From: Alphaproteobacteria bacterium | GTDB taxonomy: Bacteria > Pseudomonadota > Alphaproteobacteria > JAAEOK01 | Reading direction: 5' to 3' | Assembly: GCA_024244705.1 (NCBI GenBank) | Contig: JAAEOK010000098.1 | Coordinates: 1 to 64,000 of the forward strand | DNA length: 64,000 bases | Shown here: one piece after another, positions 1-8,156 of the stretch | Layout: every line of letters starts with the position of its first letter | Numbering within the stretch: the first letter of the stretch is position 1 | The notes under the pieces: model-generated | Told to the model about the DNA's origin: nothing | Databases searched by the model: none | The model's input: only the letters and a program-made list of their open reading frames with translations | Position numbers and translations under genes: made by a program

Positions 1-184
1 GAAGTCCGGCCGCACCAAAATCGTCTCGAAGTGAAACCGGAGAACCCATGGCAAACCTCCATCCGTTTGCCATCTTGAATCAGAAAAACACCGTTCCGGA
101 AAGCCCCTATATGAGTCCCACTCACAGAGACTTGGTATAAGGCCTCGCTGATCTACAGGCGTGAAGACAAGCCAAAGTATTGAA

Positions 185-610
185 CTAGTTACGCTTTACT
201 CCAGACGCGAAGCCGGGCCTGGATTGCTCTGATGGCTTCCCTTTCTTTAGCCAACATTTGTTTGGAGGTTCATAGGCCCACGCTTTACATTCCGGTATAT
301 CTCTGCATTTGTCCTGGCACTGTCCTGGAAATCGCGTTGGCAAGGCAGGGCCATCAAAGTCGTCCCCATGTCGATCCATATCGTAGCTAATTGGGCTCAT
401 TTCCTGCCCGGCGCCCATGTCCGCCGCTTTTTCCTCCAGGATCTTCAAATCTTTGCGCAAAGCGGTAAGTTCGTTTCTTGAGACAGTCGTCTGATTGGAA
501 ATCTCCAACACGGTCTGATAGGCACTTATGCCGGCAAGGAATCCTAGGACGATCGCTCCGAGGAAGAAGACCGCGGGATGGTTCTCGATCCGTTCTTTCA
601 GGGTTGCCAT
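185..610 (-). CDS. PAN/Apple-domain membrane-anchored protein
   Basis: This 141-residue protein starts with a short basic stretch and a single membrane segment (about residues 13-32), followed by a short coiled-coil-like stretch (about 38-60). The C-terminal half (about 78-138) reads as a PAN/Apple fold: a D-x-x-G-x lead-in (GDDFDGPALP), then four cysteines in the patterns CQDKC and CKAWAY with a later C in NKCWLKKG. PAN domains bind proteins or carbohydrates, so an envelope-facing adhesion or recognition role is plausible but unproven. It is isolated, with no operon partner in view. The start is the ATG at 610 with a weak AGGAC upstream. Confidence 0.7.
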   Translation of the reverse strand: MATLKERIENHPAVFFLGAIVLGFLAGISAYQTVLEISNQTTVSRNELTALRKDLKILEEKAADMGAGQEMSPISYDMDRHGDDFDGPALPTRFPGQCQDKCRDIPECKAWAYEPPNKCWLKKGKPSEQSRPGFASGVKRN

Positions 611-965
611 TGTGGAAGTCCTGAGTTGCCAGTGTCGTTCATTTTTTTGGATTTTGAATTCTTATAGGAACCCGGAGAACGCCGCTCCCATAGCACGATT
701 TGTTCCTTCTCGGTACGGGGTCTGGCGATCGACAGAAAGGGATAGCGCATTGTAACGAATCCTACGCCTCGATTTCATGCGACTTGGGTCCACAAATTTC
801 TAAGTCTTTGGCAGAAATTTCAGAGCGGTCAGCGTTAGACGCGGCGTCGGAAATTTCAAAACAAATCTGAACCCGCATTCGCCGGATGACATGGTAATTT
901 TCTGTGATTTTGCGGCGATTCAGATATAATAATCAACATCTTAATATGGATCGCGCGAGGACATC
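611..965. other. Intergenic stretch before the IS1380 transposase
   Basis: I see no credible gene here. The last 100 bases are AT-richer than the neighbours and should carry the left end and promoter of the IS1380 element. TTCTGTGAT at about 899-907 also occurs upstream of the second IS1380 copy near 12140, so it may belong to the element end. I could not define an inverted repeat with confidence. Confidence 0.4.
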
Positions 966-2279
966 ATGGCGAACCCGGCGGGTGAATCTGGGAACCAGCC
1001 TTTGCGACTCGATTTCGACCGCCGCCTGAAGCTTGAATTCCACGGTTCGAGGATCACCACCGACGCCGGATTGCTTGCCTACCGCGAGCTCGATGACGCG
1101 CTCCGATTAACGAACATGGTCGGCGATGAACTCGTTGATCCGCGCACCGGCAAGAACGGCCAGCACGCGATGACGGGATTGTTTCGCCAATCCGTCTTCG
1201 GCCGCCTCGGTGGCTACGAGGACGTGAACGACGCCGACCGTCTGGGACGTGATCCGGCGATGCGATGGATTGTCGGCGGCCGGGCTGTTGCGAGATCAGC
1301 GGCATCGACCAGCCAGATGGCGCGCTTCGAGACGGAGTTTCTTGCCGCCGACGAGAACCTCGCCGCACTGGCCGATCTGTCAGGACAATGGATTGACCGG
1401 GTGCACGCCCGGCATCCGCCCAAAGCAATCGTGCTCGACATGGATTCGAGCGTCAGCCCGACCCATGGCGATCAGGAAGGCACCGCCTACAACGGGCACT
1501 TCGCCTGCACCTGCTACCATCCGCTGTTTGTGTTCAACCAATTCGGCGATCTGGAACGCAGCGAACTTCGTCCGGGCAACGTTCACAGCGCCGACGGCTG
1601 GCGCGGCGTTCTGGAGCCTGTCGTTGAGCGTTACCGGGAACGGGACCTGCGCCGCTACTTCCGAGGCGATGCCGCGTTCGCCTCACCGGACATCTATGCG
1701 TTTCTGGAGGCCGAGGGCTACAAGTACACGATCCGTCTCAAGGCCAACGCGATCCTTCAGCAAAGCATCGCCTACCTGCTGACGAGGCCTGTCGGCCGCC
1801 CACCAAATCATGTGGTTTGCACCCATGCCAGCTTCAGCTACCAGGCAGGGTCATGGGACAAGAAGCGCCGCGTCGTCGCCAAGGTGGAATGGCATCCCGG
1901 CCAACTCTATCCGACCGTCGGCTTCATCGTCACCAACCTGACCCGACCGGCCAAGCGCGTGGTCGCCTTCTACAATCAGCGCGGCACGGCCGAGCAGCAC
2001 ATCAAGGAGGGCAAGAACGCGATTGTGTGGACCCGGCTGTCGTGCCGGCGGTTCCAGAACAATGCCGTGCGGCTTCAGCTTCATGCGCTCGCCTACAATC
2101 TCGGTAACTTCATGCGGACGCTGGCTCTGCCGGAGGCGGTCGAACAGTGGTCGCTGACCAGCCTGAGGGAGAAGCTGATCAAGATCGGCGCCAGGATCGT
2201 CACGCACGGCCGCTACGTCACATTCCAGATGGCCGAGGTCGCGGTGCCGGGGGATTGTTCGCCGAGATCCTGCGACTGA
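966..2279 (+). CDS. IS1380-family transposase, copy 1 (C-terminal frameshift)
   Basis: This 437-residue DDE transposase keeps the family core. The first Asp is in VLDMDSSVSPT, the second in FRGDAAFASPDIY, and the Glu in EQHIKEGKNAI. The end is abnormal. After MAEVAVPG the frame runs into a short unrelated tail, while shifting frame at the G run near 2250 restores the family-like ending LFAEILRLIAELRP down to a stop at 2318-2320. A single lost base therefore changes the last ~25 residues. All catalytic residues precede the shift, so activity cannot be excluded. The terminal inverted repeats were not resolved. Confidence 0.85.
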   Translation: MANPAGESGNQPLRLDFDRRLKLEFHGSRITTDAGLLAYRELDDALRLTNMVGDELVDPRTGKNGQHAMTGLFRQSVFGRLGGYEDVNDADRLGRDPAMRWIVGGRAVARSAASTSQMARFETEFLAADENLAALADLSGQWIDRVHARHPPKAIVLDMDSSVSPTHGDQEGTAYNGHFACTCYHPLFVFNQFGDLERSELRPGNVHSADGWRGVLEPVVERYRERDLRRYFRGDAAFASPDIYAFLEAEGYKYTIRLKANAILQQSIAYLLTRPVGRPPNHVVCTHASFSYQAGSWDKKRRVVAKVEWHPGQLYPTVGFIVTNLTRPAKRVVAFYNQRGTAEQHIKEGKNAIVWTRLSCRRFQNNAVRLQLHALAYNLGNFMRTLALPEAVEQWSLTSLREKLIKIGARIVTHGRYVTFQMAEVAVPGDCSPRSCD

Positions 2280-2604
2280 TCGCGGAACTCCGGCCACAGC
2301 CACCACCAGCGCTGGCGTGACGCGTCCGGTTGTCATGAACTCCAGCAAGAACCACGGGAGAGGTGCGACTTGTTAACGGAAAATAGAGCCGTCAGCGGCC
2401 GGGCAGGGCCATGCTTGACGCCAGCGGCAACATCGGCGGCTCATATCGTATTCCGGATTGCCGCGGGGAGCCCAAATGGCTACCCTGATGCTGCAACTGG
2501 CGTTCATCTGGGAAATGTCGGTTGAACTTCGTGCCCGCTGGCATCAGGCTGTCCTGAAGCAACGCAACTGGGGAAACTCAGGCAAATCATTCACCGGGGG
2601 CGAC

Positions 2605-3105
2605 ATGGACCAGACCGCCAAATACATCGAAATGATGAAGATCTATGAGCTTCTGTTTGCTTATACGCACGCGCTTGACCACACGGAGCCCCTGGACTTC
2701 GCCAATTGCTTCAGTCCGGACGGCATGCTGGGTCACGGCAATCATAGCATTCGGGGACGTGAGAAGCTGCGCGACCATGCCGAAGTGCATCGGGCAATTC
2801 CAACACGTCACTTGTCGGCCTCGCCTGTCTATCGCATCGCGGACGACGGCATGTCCGCAAAGGGTCAATCAACCGTCGTTGTCACCGTGGCTACGCGCCG
2901 AGGCTATAAGATATTCTTCTCAGGCCACTTCGACGACGAGTTGACGAAGGTTGATGGGACCTGGCTGCTGAACCGACGTTGGGCAGTGGATTCGCGCCTG
3001 CCAGGTGAGCCGGACTTTTCCGTCGGACCCGCAGACCCGGACGTCGCCGAGTTGCTTCAACAGGTCTATGACTCGTTCCATCGGCTGGGCCGCAAGACTG
3101 CTTGA
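2605..3105 (+). CDS. SnoaL/NTF2-like domain protein
   Basis: From the ATG at 2605 this is a 166-residue single-domain protein. It has the features of SnoaL-like alpha+beta proteins: an N-terminal helix (IYELLFAYTHALD), an FSPDG strand turn, an IRGREKLRDH helix and a C-terminal WLLNRRWAVDS strand. The family includes cyclases, isomerases and ring-hydroxylating dioxygenase beta-like folds, so the substrate cannot be named. The frame stays open upstream to 2458, but that stretch lacks domain character, and a GGGGG stretch precedes the chosen ATG. It sits between IS1380 copy 1 and an IS1380 scrap, so it is likely accessory cargo. Confidence 0.7.
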   Translation: MDQTAKYIEMMKIYELLFAYTHALDHTEPLDFANCFSPDGMLGHGNHSIRGREKLRDHAEVHRAIPTRHLSASPVYRIADDGMSAKGQSTVVVTVATRRGYKIFFSGHFDDELTKVDGTWLLNRRWAVDSRLPGEPDFSVGPADPDVAELLQQVYDSFHRLGRKTA

Positions 3106-3201
3106 TCTGTGAAGCAGTCTTCGTGGGCGGCACCGTGGCAGCCGACGAGGCGCCGACGATTCACGAGGGTGTCACTTGGCAATCCAATTTAGAGCAAGGG
3201 C

Positions 3202-3290
3202 GCGATCAAGTGGACGCGGTTGTCGTGCCGGTCATTCACGGCCAACGCGGTGCGGCTCCAGCTTCATGCGCTGGGCTACAATCTCGGCTG
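3202..3290 (+). pseudogene. IS1380 transposase remnant
   Basis: In one frame this segment encodes AIKWTRLSCRSFTANAV and then RLQLHALGYNLG before a stop. It aligns without gaps to AIVWTRLSCRRFQNNAVRL and what follows in copy 1 (2019-2104). Only about 29 codons survive, and nothing comparable is seen beyond 3290. It is the scar of a third IS1380 insertion. Confidence 0.8.
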
Positions 3291-3310
3291 AATGTACTTA
3301 GGTCTGTTTG

Positions 3311-3476
3311 TGGCACGATTCCGCCTATCTGGGTAGGACCTAGCCACGGCAGCAATACCCCCAGCTCTAGCCGTCCCAATCTGATGGTCCGCTTTCTCGC
3401 TGATGTCGTCGGCTTCACCCGTGGCAGCCGACCTAGCCGGTGCCGGACGAGATAGGCCGGAGATGACCCCAAGCGG
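3311..3476. repeat. 166-bp dispersed repeat, copy A
   Basis: This segment, from TGGCACGATTCCGCC to GATGACCCCAAGCGG, recurs at 7914-8079 in the same orientation and at the same length. By eye the copies differ at about 14 positions with no gaps, roughly 92% identity. Similarity stops abruptly on both sides. No gene was recognised in it. It may be the noncoding end of an insertion sequence. The remaining DNA to 3634 shows nothing I can identify. Confidence 0.75.
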
Positions 3477-3634
3477 ACGTCCTAAACTGGAGCGTGGTCT
3501 AATCATCGCTTCTGGCTGCTGTTTGGAAGCTTGTTCAAGCAAAAGCTCTATATGGATGCCATATACAAACCGCGACCCTCTTACTCTATGAGGCGTCAAA
3601 CTCCAAAAAGCAGGTCGTCGGACGGCATCAGGGC

Positions 3635-4597
3635 TCACAGGTCGCCGTGGAACACCGAAGGATAGATCGCTGCGAGCACCATGAGCCAGATCGTCATGGT
3701 GACAATCGCCGCCACGGTGGTGGCGGAAATCATGACCGCGGCACTTTTCTCCGCGACGTGATACTCATTCGCCAGGAAAAAGACACTCTTTGCGGTCGGC
3801 ACCGCAGCACAAATGGTGGCGGCAATCAGATAGAAGGGCGCCATGTCAAGCGCGAGTCCGATGCCGAGCACAACTGCTGGCAGGGCGAATAGCTTGACCA
3901 TCGAAAGAACGACGATGCGCCTGATGTCGTGCAGCATCTCCTTGAAATCGATCGATGCACCGATGGCAAACAGCGCGCAGGGCGTGAGCGCTGATCCCAG
4001 AATGACGAGGAAGTCTTCGACCGGCTTCGGCACGGGGATCGCGAAGACAACAAAGATAATGCCGAGCACCGTTGGCCACACCATTGGACTTAAGACGACA
4101 TTTCGCGCGAGACGCCAAGGCGCTCTCTTTTCACCGTGTTCGCCAACACGCGTTGTCTCCAGGATCGCAGCCAACACCGGAAACAAAATGGCGGCATTGA
4201 TCATGTTGGCGATAGCGGCGGGAGGGACGCCCTTGGCGCCGAAGAGAACATGCAGGATCGGCAAGGCAATAAACCCCGAGTTGATCCACACCGCCGCAAA
4301 CGCCAGGATCGCGCGGTGAGCCAGATCGCCCCCCAGCCAGGACCGACCAACAAGGAAGACCAGCACGAGGACCAGGAGCGAACCGCCGCCAAAAGTGATC
4401 CAGAAATCCCAGTTCAAAAACGCCATGATCGGGTCGCCGGCAATGATGTGGAATATCAAGGCGGGCAGAGAGATGTGGTAGACGAACTGGACTAGGGGCG
4501 GCGCGATCGACGCGGGCACGACCCCGAAGCGCACGGTCAGGTACCCCACCGCGACAACTGCAAATACAGGCAATATCAGCCCAAGTAGTTCGAGCAT
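3635..4597 (-). CDS. AEC-family (auxin efflux carrier-like) permease
   Basis: This is a 320-residue integral membrane protein with about ten hydrophobic segments and the layout of Mem_trans/AEC carriers. It has the N-terminal LPVFAVVAVGYLTVRFG, the NSGFIALPI element and a second half starting PMVWPTVLGIIF. Bacterial AEC members export or import small organic acids such as malonate or malate, but the substrate here is unknown. A second member of the family lies at 43371-44309. The neighbourhood is IS-rich, with no operon partner. The length is normal and the frame intact. Confidence 0.85.
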   Translation of the reverse strand: MLELLGLILPVFAVVAVGYLTVRFGVVPASIAPPLVQFVYHISLPALIFHIIAGDPIMAFLNWDFWITFGGGSLLVLVLVFLVGRSWLGGDLAHRAILAFAAVWINSGFIALPILHVLFGAKGVPPAAIANMINAAILFPVLAAILETTRVGEHGEKRAPWRLARNVVLSPMVWPTVLGIIFVVFAIPVPKPVEDFLVILGSALTPCALFAIGASIDFKEMLHDIRRIVVLSMVKLFALPAVVLGIGLALDMAPFYLIAATICAAVPTAKSVFFLANEYHVAEKSAAVMISATTVAAIVTMTIWLMVLAAIYPSVFHGDL

Positions 4598-4677
4598 GGC
4601 TTAGATTGAACCTAGCTTCTCCGGATAACCACCGTCTTGGGGCGAAGACCGTAGCACATTCGGCCTTTGTGGGAGAG

Positions 4678-4915
4678 GTTGACGGCGCGCCAAAGCCAGT
4701 AGCGTATGCCGTAGACCGTCAGGGCATCTAGTCAATGTGCCAGTGGTCGCTGGCCGGGGATCGCATGCGTTTCAGGTTCGCGGCGATGTTCGGAGCAAAC
4801 TTGAGCACCTATCGACTTGCGGTTTCGTAGGAGATATCAACACTGCGCTCCGTCATCATCCCTTCGATATCACAATCGAGATGCATGAACCGGACATATA
4901 GCCAATGTACTTATG
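4678..4915 (-). pseudogene. Decayed IS6-family transposase fragment
   Basis: Read on the minus strand, this gives VHWLYVRFMHLDCDIEGMM, then TERSVDISYETASR, a stop in place of the usual Trp, then VLKFAPNIAANLKRMRSPAS and DHWHID with a second stop. After a frameshift, VYGIRYWLWRAV follows. The order matches the IS6/IS26 core (WLYFRF, YETVRRWV, SDHWHxDE, YLWRAVD). The ends are lost. It cannot encode an active enzyme. Confidence 0.8.
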
Positions 4916-4970
4916 ACCGAAGGAAGTTGTAGCTCTCGAGCGCGCCACTGCATGAAGTCTGCCTTTGGCT

Positions 4971-5113
4971 ACTGTGTGAAAACGTTTGCTTAAGTCCCAG
5001 CGACGACAGATACATTCACAGAGCCATCGTTTTCAGCAATTTCAATATCAAACCGCGATCGTGTGGATTCGATTGTTGCGCGAGCTCATCAATTTTCAAC
5101 GTTTTCACACAGT
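4971..5113. repeat. MITE-like element with 16-bp terminal inverted repeats
   Basis: ACTGTGTGAAAACGTT at 4971-4986 has its exact reverse complement at 5098-5113. The 111-bp interior has no convincing gene. The size and perfect ends fit a miniature inverted-repeat element or an internally deleted IS. The flanking bases give no clear target duplication. The rest of the gap, 4598-4677 and 5114-5185, shows no other recognisable feature. Confidence 0.65.
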
Positions 5114-5185
5114 CAAGACCCAGTGCGGTCATGCCAGCGATCTCGTTAGCGTCGGCCAAGTAAACCGGCGGCTCCGAGTTTGAAA

Positions 5186-5611
5186 CTAGGTCTTCGAACG
5201 GTTCAATGCTTCGAATATGCCCGGAGATTTGTCGCCGTGATGATGGACGACCTTCCAATTTCCGGCCTGCCGCCGATAGATATTCGTAACACGCGAATTC
5301 AAGCTTAACGGCTCCCCGGAAATGGAAAACTGCGCACGCTCGACACCCAGCTCGTAAGCGAACTCTCCGGCAATCCGAATTAACTGTTCCGTTAGTTCAA
5401 CCCGACCACCTGTCGAAGACCGAGCGACTTGCTCAAACGATGCTCTGACCTGTTCCCACCCGATCTCCCGACCGCCAATCGGGTGCATGGTCGAAACAGT
5501 CGAACTGTGTGACCAGATGTCTCCCAACGAACTAGCATCTCCACCGAGCATTCGGTTCAGCGCTGCGTAGAATTTTCTCGATGCCGCGCGGACTTCGTCT
5601 TCTGCCGCCAT
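5186..5611 (-). CDS. NTF2/SnoaL-like protein (DUF4440 type)
   Basis: This 141-residue protein has a DUF4440/SnoaL-like pattern. An N-terminal helix with RAASRKFYAALN leads to an acidic segment describing a target (DIWSHSSTVSTMHPIGG). A WEQVRASFEQV helix follows, and the protein ends in the strand pair VTNIYRRQAGNWKVVHHHGD. Such proteins often act on small polyketide- or steroid-like molecules or serve as stress-related accessory domains. No substrate can be assigned. It is divergent from a remnant and an intact gene of the same fold at 5775-6260. The local base composition looks AT-richer than the right half of the window. Confidence 0.75.
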   Translation of the reverse strand: MAAEDEVRAASRKFYAALNRMLGGDASSLGDIWSHSSTVSTMHPIGGREIGWEQVRASFEQVARSSTGGRVELTEQLIRIAGEFAYELGVERAQFSISGEPLSLNSRVTNIYRRQAGNWKVVHHHGDKSPGIFEALNRSKT

Positions 5612-5774
5612 GAATTGTAACCGCTCCCTGGCGAAAAATCTTGAAGTGGTCCCTTCTTCAGTGGTTCAGCGTGACTCCGTTTCATTCGAATCGCAAGTCG
5701 GTGGGCCTCTTCCACGCCCCGGCAAATTTGGCTTCAGCTTTTCCTTGATAATCGCTTTCGGCGTCGGGGCTGTG

Positions 5775-5876
5775 CAAGATGCTAATCACGCGGAGGGCTA
5801 TGGTGTTGAGGGCGACATGGCCTACCGAATTGGTACTTTTGCCAACACAATCCAGTTTGTCGCAAACTACGACTGA
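5775..5876 (+). pseudogene. Remnant of an NTF2-like gene
   Basis: The codons for EGYGVEGDMAYRIGTFA resemble VEYGVEGDLAYQIGTYAV in the intact gene just downstream (around 6110-6155). The frame then ends in unrelated sequence at 5876. This looks like the 3' part of a duplicated, truncated paralogue. No start or N-terminal domain is recognisable upstream. Confidence 0.6.
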
Positions 5877-5888
5877 AAGGAGAAACCC

Positions 5889-6260
5889 ATGGATATGAAA
5901 AAGTTTCTAGAAGACTTTGACGCTGCGTATAACGAGGCTTTTAACCGAGGTGATGCCGCAGGCTGTGCCGCATTTTTTTCCGAAGATGTTATCTTGATGG
6001 CACCTGATCAACCGATGACTCGTGGCAAAAAGGCATTTGAAGAAACCTACCTTTCTCGGATGGAGCAAAGTACCGGCGGCACGCATAGCAATGAACTGGT
6101 GGAATACGGTGTCGAGGGTGACCTGGCCTATCAGATAGGAACCTACGCCGTGACAGGCACGAATCCACCGGAGCAGGGCAAGTTCCTCAATATTTTGAGA
6201 CGCCAGGCAGACGGCACATGGAAGGTCACCGTGTCCATCTTTAACAGCGACGGGCCGTAG
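5889..6260 (+). CDS. Nuclear transport factor 2-like (SnoaL/DUF4440) protein
   Basis: This is a compact 123-residue NTF2-fold protein. It reads as helix FDAAYNEAFNRGDAAGCAAF, then FFSEDVILMAPDQPMTRGKKAF, then the EYGVEGDLAYQIGTYAV strands, then FLNILRRQADGTWKVTVSIFN. The order is typical of the DUF4440/SnoaL_3 group. An AAGGAG sequence lies 7 bases upstream of the ATG, supporting the start. Its function is unknown; relatives are small-molecule binding or isomerase-like proteins. It may be transcribed with the MFS gene about 300 bases downstream, but that gap has no visible continuity signal. Confidence 0.8.
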   Translation: MDMKKFLEDFDAAYNEAFNRGDAAGCAAFFSEDVILMAPDQPMTRGKKAFEETYLSRMEQSTGGTHSNELVEYGVEGDLAYQIGTYAVTGTNPPEQGKFLNILRRQADGTWKVTVSIFNSDGP

Positions 6261-6557
6261 GATGATGCGGTGCCAACCTTGGCCGATGACCGTTCGTGGC
6301 TACTAGCGAACTAAACCAGTGGTCCAGACTTGGATCTGCTTTTGACCCGAAGGAGTCATCAAGCGATAGAGTCAATTGACCTTCTCGTTTTGCGCGCCGA
6401 CCAGACGTTGCGCGCGTAACGGATCTGTTCCGGCGAGGAGTGACCCAACGAAATACTGAGGGCGCTTTGGTCCTACGACTTGACTCGCCAGACCTGACAA
6501 TGACGAGTCGAAGGAAGAAAGACCGGGTGACGTGAAAATCATGGGCGAGGGGACGCA

Positions 6558-7814
6558 ATGACGACGATCGCTAAGATCACGCTGATGTTCGTGGTCTTTG
6601 TCGACCTGATCGGGCAAGGGCTGGTTTTCCCGATCATCAACACTCTGATCATGGACCGGTCGTCCGGCTTTCTGCCCGAGAGCACGTCAATGGGCTTGCG
6701 CCATTTCGACTATGGCTTGGTCATCGGCATCTTCTTCCTCGCCTGGTTCCTCGGCGTGGTTTACGTCGCCAAAGTTTCCGATTCGATCGGCCGCAAGAAC
6801 GCCCTGCTGATCTGCCTCGGCGGTGCTCTGACCGGCTATGCGATAACCCTTGTCTCGCTCTACGTAAACAGCCTCTGGCTGCTGATTCTCGGCCGGGCGA
6901 TTACCGGCTTCACCGCCGGCAACCAACCGATCGCCCAGGCGGCGATGATCGACGGGAGCACCGACGATGCCGACCGCGACCGAAACATGGGCTTCATCGT
7001 CACCGGCATCAGCTTCGGTCTGGTCGGCGGTCCCATCATCGGCGGCATTCTGTCCGATCCCGACTTGCTCGGCAGTGTGGCGAGCCTCAAGCTGCCGTTC
7101 TACGCGGCGTTTGTACTGGTGCTGCTCGCAATCGCGCTGGTGATCGTTTTCTTCCGCGACATTCGCACGGAGCGCACACCCTTTGTCTTCCGGCCACGCG
7201 ACATTACCGACAGCCTGTGGCGGGTCACCCAATTTCCGATCGTCATGCGGATTATGCCGGTCTATGCCCTGTTCATGGTCGCAAACGTCACTTTCTACAT
7301 CTTCGTCGACAATTACCTGACGAGCGCGTTCGGATATGGCGTGCTTGGTGGCAGCGTGGCCATGTTGGTGATCGGCGTCGCTTTGGCGACAAGCAGTACT
7401 TTCCTGGTCAAGCCGGCGCAGTGGCGGTTCGGCAAGCAGCTCATCGTCGGCATGAGCCTGGTGACCATGGTGATCTGCTCGCTTGCTTTTGTGCTGATTC
7501 CGGTGGCGTTCCTGACATTCGTTCCGATCTTCTTCTTCTACTTTTTGTTCGGGGTGTCGTATCCGACGCTCCTCGGCATGTTTTCGGGCAGCGTGAGCGA
7601 GGCCGATCAGGGCTGGGTCATGGGTGTCACGACCGCGGTCTTTTGCCTCGCCGGCGGAATCATGTCGCTGTCGGGCGGCGGGCTGATGAGCGTCGACATC
7701 CGCTCGCCGTACTATATCGCGTCGGCGGCAGCAGCTCTTGGGTTGCTGTTCATGGCGACGACATGGGGCGCACCGGCGATGCGCAAATTATTGGCGCGAC
7801 CCGGCGCATCATGA
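6558..7814 (+). CDS. MFS transporter, TetA/multidrug-like
   Basis: This 418-residue protein has about twelve membrane segments. The motif A region after segment 2 reads KVSDSIGRKNALL, which is the MFS drug-efflux pattern (G/S-x-x-x-D-R/K-x-G-R-K). RAITGFTAGNQPIAQA matches the segment 4 motif, and GISFGLVGGPIIGGIL matches the motif C-like antiporter signature of TetA/Bcr-type exporters. Export of a small hydrophobic compound is likely. No regulator is adjacent. The preceding 300 bases (6261-6557) contain no recognisable gene. Confidence 0.85.
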   Translation: MTTIAKITLMFVVFVDLIGQGLVFPIINTLIMDRSSGFLPESTSMGLRHFDYGLVIGIFFLAWFLGVVYVAKVSDSIGRKNALLICLGGALTGYAITLVSLYVNSLWLLILGRAITGFTAGNQPIAQAAMIDGSTDDADRDRNMGFIVTGISFGLVGGPIIGGILSDPDLLGSVASLKLPFYAAFVLVLLAIALVIVFFRDIRTERTPFVFRPRDITDSLWRVTQFPIVMRIMPVYALFMVANVTFYIFVDNYLTSAFGYGVLGGSVAMLVIGVALATSSTFLVKPAQWRFGKQLIVGMSLVTMVICSLAFVLIPVAFLTFVPIFFFYFLFGVSYPTLLGMFSGSVSEADQGWVMGVTTAVFCLAGGIMSLSGGGLMSVDIRSPYYIASAAAALGLLFMATTWGAPAMRKLLARPGAS

Positions 7815-7913
7815 GGCCGCTAACGATGCGGGGGATGCCTAGAGTATGCTTTAGGCGTACGGAGGGCGCCTGGGATGAGGACCGGACATCCCGACGCCGC
7901 TGCTTTCCGCTTC

Positions 7914-8079
7914 TGGCACGATTCCGCCTATTTGGGCAGCACCTAGCCACGGCAGCAATACCCCCAGCTCTAGTCGTCCCAATCTGATGGTCCCCTCTCT
8001 CGCTGATGTCGTCGGCTTCACCCGCGTCAGCTGACCTAGCTGGTGCCGGACGAGAAGGGCGGGAGATGACCCGAAGCGG
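7914..8079. repeat. 166-bp dispersed repeat, copy B
   Basis: This is the second copy of the segment at 3311-3476, in direct orientation. The pair brackets 4.4 kb carrying the AEC gene, the IS6 remnant, the NTF2-like genes and the MFS gene. Recombination between the copies could delete or amplify that block. The remaining 80 bases up to the ATC-hydrolase gene show nothing else. Confidence 0.75.
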
Positions 8080-8156
8080 GCTGGCTGAGCAATAGGCGCG
8101 CAGGGCGCGCTTGTCCTGGAAGAAGCTGGTCCCCATCACCGTGTCCTCGCAACACG

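Noticed and set aside
1-184. A partial gene at the left edge (open frame to a stop at 138-140)
   Set aside because: The ~46 codons have no recognisable family, and another frame ends at 34. Too little is visible to call.
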